A DNA stretch of 7,427 nucleotides from Candidatus Atribacteria bacterium 4572_76 (GTDB lineage: Bacteria > Atribacterota > Phoenicimicrobiia > Phoenicimicrobiales > Phoenicimicrobiaceae). This document shows, one piece after another, positions 5,618 through 7,427 of this stretch. How positions within the stretch are numbered: position 1 is the first letter of the stretch; each line of letters begins with the position of its first letter. Below the pieces are notes generated by a model, which searched no databases, had not been told where the DNA came from, and was given only the letters and a program-made list of their open reading frames with translations. A program made the position numbers and the translations under genes. Location of the stretch: positions 1-7,427 of the forward strand of contig NBMG01000104.1 in assembly GCA_002084865.1 (NCBI GenBank), in the 5' to 3' direction.

Positions 5618-7094
5618 ATGAAATCAGATCTACAAATAGCTCAAGAAGCTAAGTTAAAACCGATTACTGAAATTGCTGCATCTATCGGGATAAGAGAAGA
5701 TGAATTAGACCTCTACGGAAAATACAAAGCCAAGGTCTCTCCCGATATCTTAAAGAGACTCAAGGATAGACCTCAAGGCAAATACATTGTAGTAACTGCC
5801 GTTACCCCTACTCCGTTGGGTGAAGGTAAGACTGTAACTTCCATCGGATTAGGCCAGGGTCTGGCTAAGATTGGAAAGAAAGTAATAAATACCCTGCGAG
5901 AACCCTCGATGGGTCCGGTCTTCGGGATTAAAGGAGGAGCAGCAGGAGGAGGGTATGCTCAGGTAGTCCCCATGGAAGACTTAAACCTTCACTTTACCGG
6001 AGATATTCATGCAGTGGGAGCAGCCAATAACCTGCTCTGTGCTATGTTAGATACTCATCTACAAAAGGGTAACAAATTGGGGATAGACATCCATAATATC
6101 AATATTAACCGGGTGGTTGATATCTCTGACCGAGCCCTCCGCCACATCATTATCGGCTTAGGGGGTAAAGTTAACGGCATCCCCCGGGAGACCGGTTATG
6201 ATATCACGGTGGCCTCAGAAGTTATGGCTATCCTCTCTTTGGCTACCGATATCTTTGACTTACGAGAAAGGTTGGGTCGGATGACCGTAGCCTATACCAC
6301 TGATGGCAAGCCGGTAACCGCTGAAGACCTAAAAGCTGCCGGAGCTATGACTGTTCTCCTGAAAGATGCCCTGAAGCCTAACCTCATCCAGACTTTAGAA
6401 CACGGTCCCTGCTTGATGCATTGTGGTCCTTTTGCCAACATCGCCCATGGGAACAATTCAGTTCTTGCTGATCTGATTGCCTGTAAATTAGCCGATTATG
6501 TAGTAACCGAATCCGGCTTCGGGGCCGATATGGGTTTTGAGAAGATGTGTAACATAAAATGCCGTACCAGCGGATTAAAAGTAGATTCAGCAGTAGTAGT
6601 ATGTACTATTAGAGCCTTAAAGATGCACGGCGGGGCCATAAAAGTAGTTGCTGGAAAACCCTTGGACCAGGAAACATTAGCCCGAGAAGACTTAGACTCA
6701 GTAGCTAAAGGTTGTGAAAATTTAGAGAAACATATAGAAAATGTCCTTTTACACGGAGTTCCTCCCATAGTAGTTATCAATCGCTTCCCCACTGATACTC
6801 CGGCTGAGATCAATCTGATTAAAGAAAAGGCTTTGGCTGCCGGAGCAACTGCTGCCGTTACCCATGAAGTCTGGGCTAAAGGAGGAGAAGGAGGAATCGA
6901 ATTAGCCGAAGCAGTAGTGGAAGCTACCACCTCGTAATTTCCGCATACCCGTCCGGGATGTCCGGGCATCAGTAGGAGCAGGATTCCTCTATCCCCTTTT
7001 GGGTACGATGATGACTATGCCGGGATTACCTTCAATACCGGCATCTACTAAAGTAGATATTGATGAGGAAGGAAATACAGTGGGACTGTTTTAA
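5618..7094 (+). pseudogene. fhs: Formate-tetrahydrofolate ligase, internally deleted and frameshifted near its C-terminus
   Basis: Fhs makes 10-formyl-tetrahydrofolate from formate, folate and ATP in the cytosol. It serves acetogenic carbon fixation, purine synthesis, or in reverse ATP gain from formyl-folate. The start is ATG 5618 with AAGGAGG (5604-5610) 7 nt before it. Residues 65-72 are the TPLGEGKT P-loop, followed by REPSMGPVFGIKGGAAGGGY (94-113) and FTGDIHA (126-132). The first frame ends GIELAEAVVEATTS and TAA at 6935-6937 (439 codons). Shifted by one base, PRNFRIPVRDVRASVGAGF begins at 6930 and continues through GTMMTMPGLP to the natural Fhs terminus EEGNTVGLF and TAA 7092-7094. About 65-75 residues are missing around 6926-6932, the part with the YSLSDD-type segment. 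491 codons plus 65 gives the usual 556. Its GC is visibly higher than that of guaA. It follows a glycine riboswitch and precedes gcvH. Confidence 0.94.
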
Positions 7095-7104
7095 CAGTTA
7101 TCTC

Positions 7105-7114
7105 AAGGAGGTGG
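7105..7114 (+). promoter_or_regulatory. Orphan Shine-Dalgarno sequence after fhs
   Basis: AAGGAGGTGG is a near-perfect ribosome binding site 10 nt after the fhs stop, where an operon neighbour would be expected. No usable start follows: the next bases are TATTTAAATAG, and the next TTG gives only seven sense codons before a stop. It may be a remnant of a lost gene or mark another missing segment. Confidence 0.55.
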
Positions 7115-7148
7115 TATTTAAATAGTTAATTGTTAAAACTAAAAATTT

Positions 7149-7193
7149 AAAGCGAAAAACGAATAAGCATAATTTAAAATTCAAAACTTTTTT
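7149..7193. repeat. Dispersed ~45-nt repeat, copy 2
   Basis: This is the same-orientation relative of 2508-2552, from AAAGCGAAAAAC through TTAAAATTCAAAAC to CTTTTTT. The following 7194-7260 holds the opposite-sense motif (GCGCTTTTAGCTTTACGCTTT-like), so the pair could fold back. No protein gene is visible in the whole 7095-7325 spacer. Confidence 0.8.
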
Positions 7194-7325
7194 CTTAGTT
7201 TTTAGCTTTGAGTTATAGTCTTGCACTTTGCGCTTTTAGCTTTACGCTTTATAATCTATTGAAAATTTAATATTCTAACAAGTTTAATCTAACTAAACAA
7301 TAAAGTAAAAGGAGAAAAGTAAAAA

Positions 7326-7427
7326 ATGAGTAATAAAGTTATAGAAAATTTATATTATACCAAAAGTGACGAATGGTTAAAGGTAGAAGACAGTATGGGA
7401 ACAATAGGAATTACTGATTATGCTCAG
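7326..7427 (+). CDS. gcvH: Glycine cleavage system H protein, N-terminal 34 codons, cut by window end
   Basis: GcvH is the lipoyl carrier of the glycine cleavage system. It shuttles the aminomethyl group between GcvP, GcvT and the lipoamide dehydrogenase. The visible N-terminus contains YYTKSDEWLKVED and GTIGITDYAQ, the characteristic opening of the family (usual form YTKSHEWV...IGITDYAQ, with the family's SHEW here SDEW). The lipoylated lysine lies beyond the window. ATG 7326 has GGAG (7311-7314) 11 nt upstream, slightly long. It is downstream of fhs in the same direction with a 231-nt spacer and no obvious terminator. It is probably part of the transcript controlled by the glycine riboswitch, with the remaining gcv genes expected to follow. 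Confidence 0.92.
   Translation, partial: MSNKVIENLYYTKSDEWLKVEDSMGTIGITDYAQ

Noticed and set aside
6496..6969. Minus-strand open frame of 157 codons
   Set aside because: It is antisense to fhs and biased by fhs codon composition; the plus-strand Fhs motifs are unmistakable.

Overview
The window looks like chromosomal housekeeping DNA from a low-GC anaerobic bacterium. The pointers are formate-tetrahydrofolate ligase, a tandem glycine riboswitch leading a glycine-cleavage locus, AT-rich spacers and TTG/ATG starts behind GGAGG-type ribosome binding sites. Long intergenic regions packed with short degenerate repeats and palindromes resemble those of several uncultivated phyla (Atribacterota/Aerophobota/Omnitrophota-like), but this placement is only an impression.

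Layout. On the minus strand, reading right to left: guaA (2908-4458, intact), purA (1414-2420, broken) and purB (1-1018, broken, running off the left edge). These are the terminal purine branch enzymes: GuaA makes GMP from XMP, while PurA and PurB make AMP from IMP. On the plus strand: a tandem glycine riboswitch with an overlapping intrinsic terminator (about 5198-5412), fhs (5618-7094, broken) and the first 34 codons of gcvH (7326 to the right edge). The plus-strand unit joins two sources of one-carbon folate, formate activation by Fhs and glycine cleavage through GcvH. Fhs product also feeds purine ring synthesis.

The most striking observation is that three of the four genes whose interior lies in the window (purB, purA, fhs) carry the same kind of lesion. 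An internal block of about 65-96 codons is missing, the two flanks are otherwise clean and in register with the family, and the reading frame changes at each junction. The halves were found by translating past the stop codons. Adding back the missing block restores the usual family length for PurA (about 430 aa) and Fhs (about 556 aa). Three clean lesions in 7.4 kb, in otherwise undecayed genes, point first to collapsed assembly or scaffold gaps. Real recent deletions are the alternative.

The spacers (1019-1413, 2421-2907, 4459-5617, 7095-7325) contain no credible protein gene. They hold phased octamer arrays, a family of GTAGGGGC-type palindromes whose stems differ but stay paired, a perfect 28-bp inverted repeat on either side of guaA with a 19-bp direct repeat outside it, and a 45-nt dispersed repeat. 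An orphan Shine-Dalgarno sequence follows fhs.
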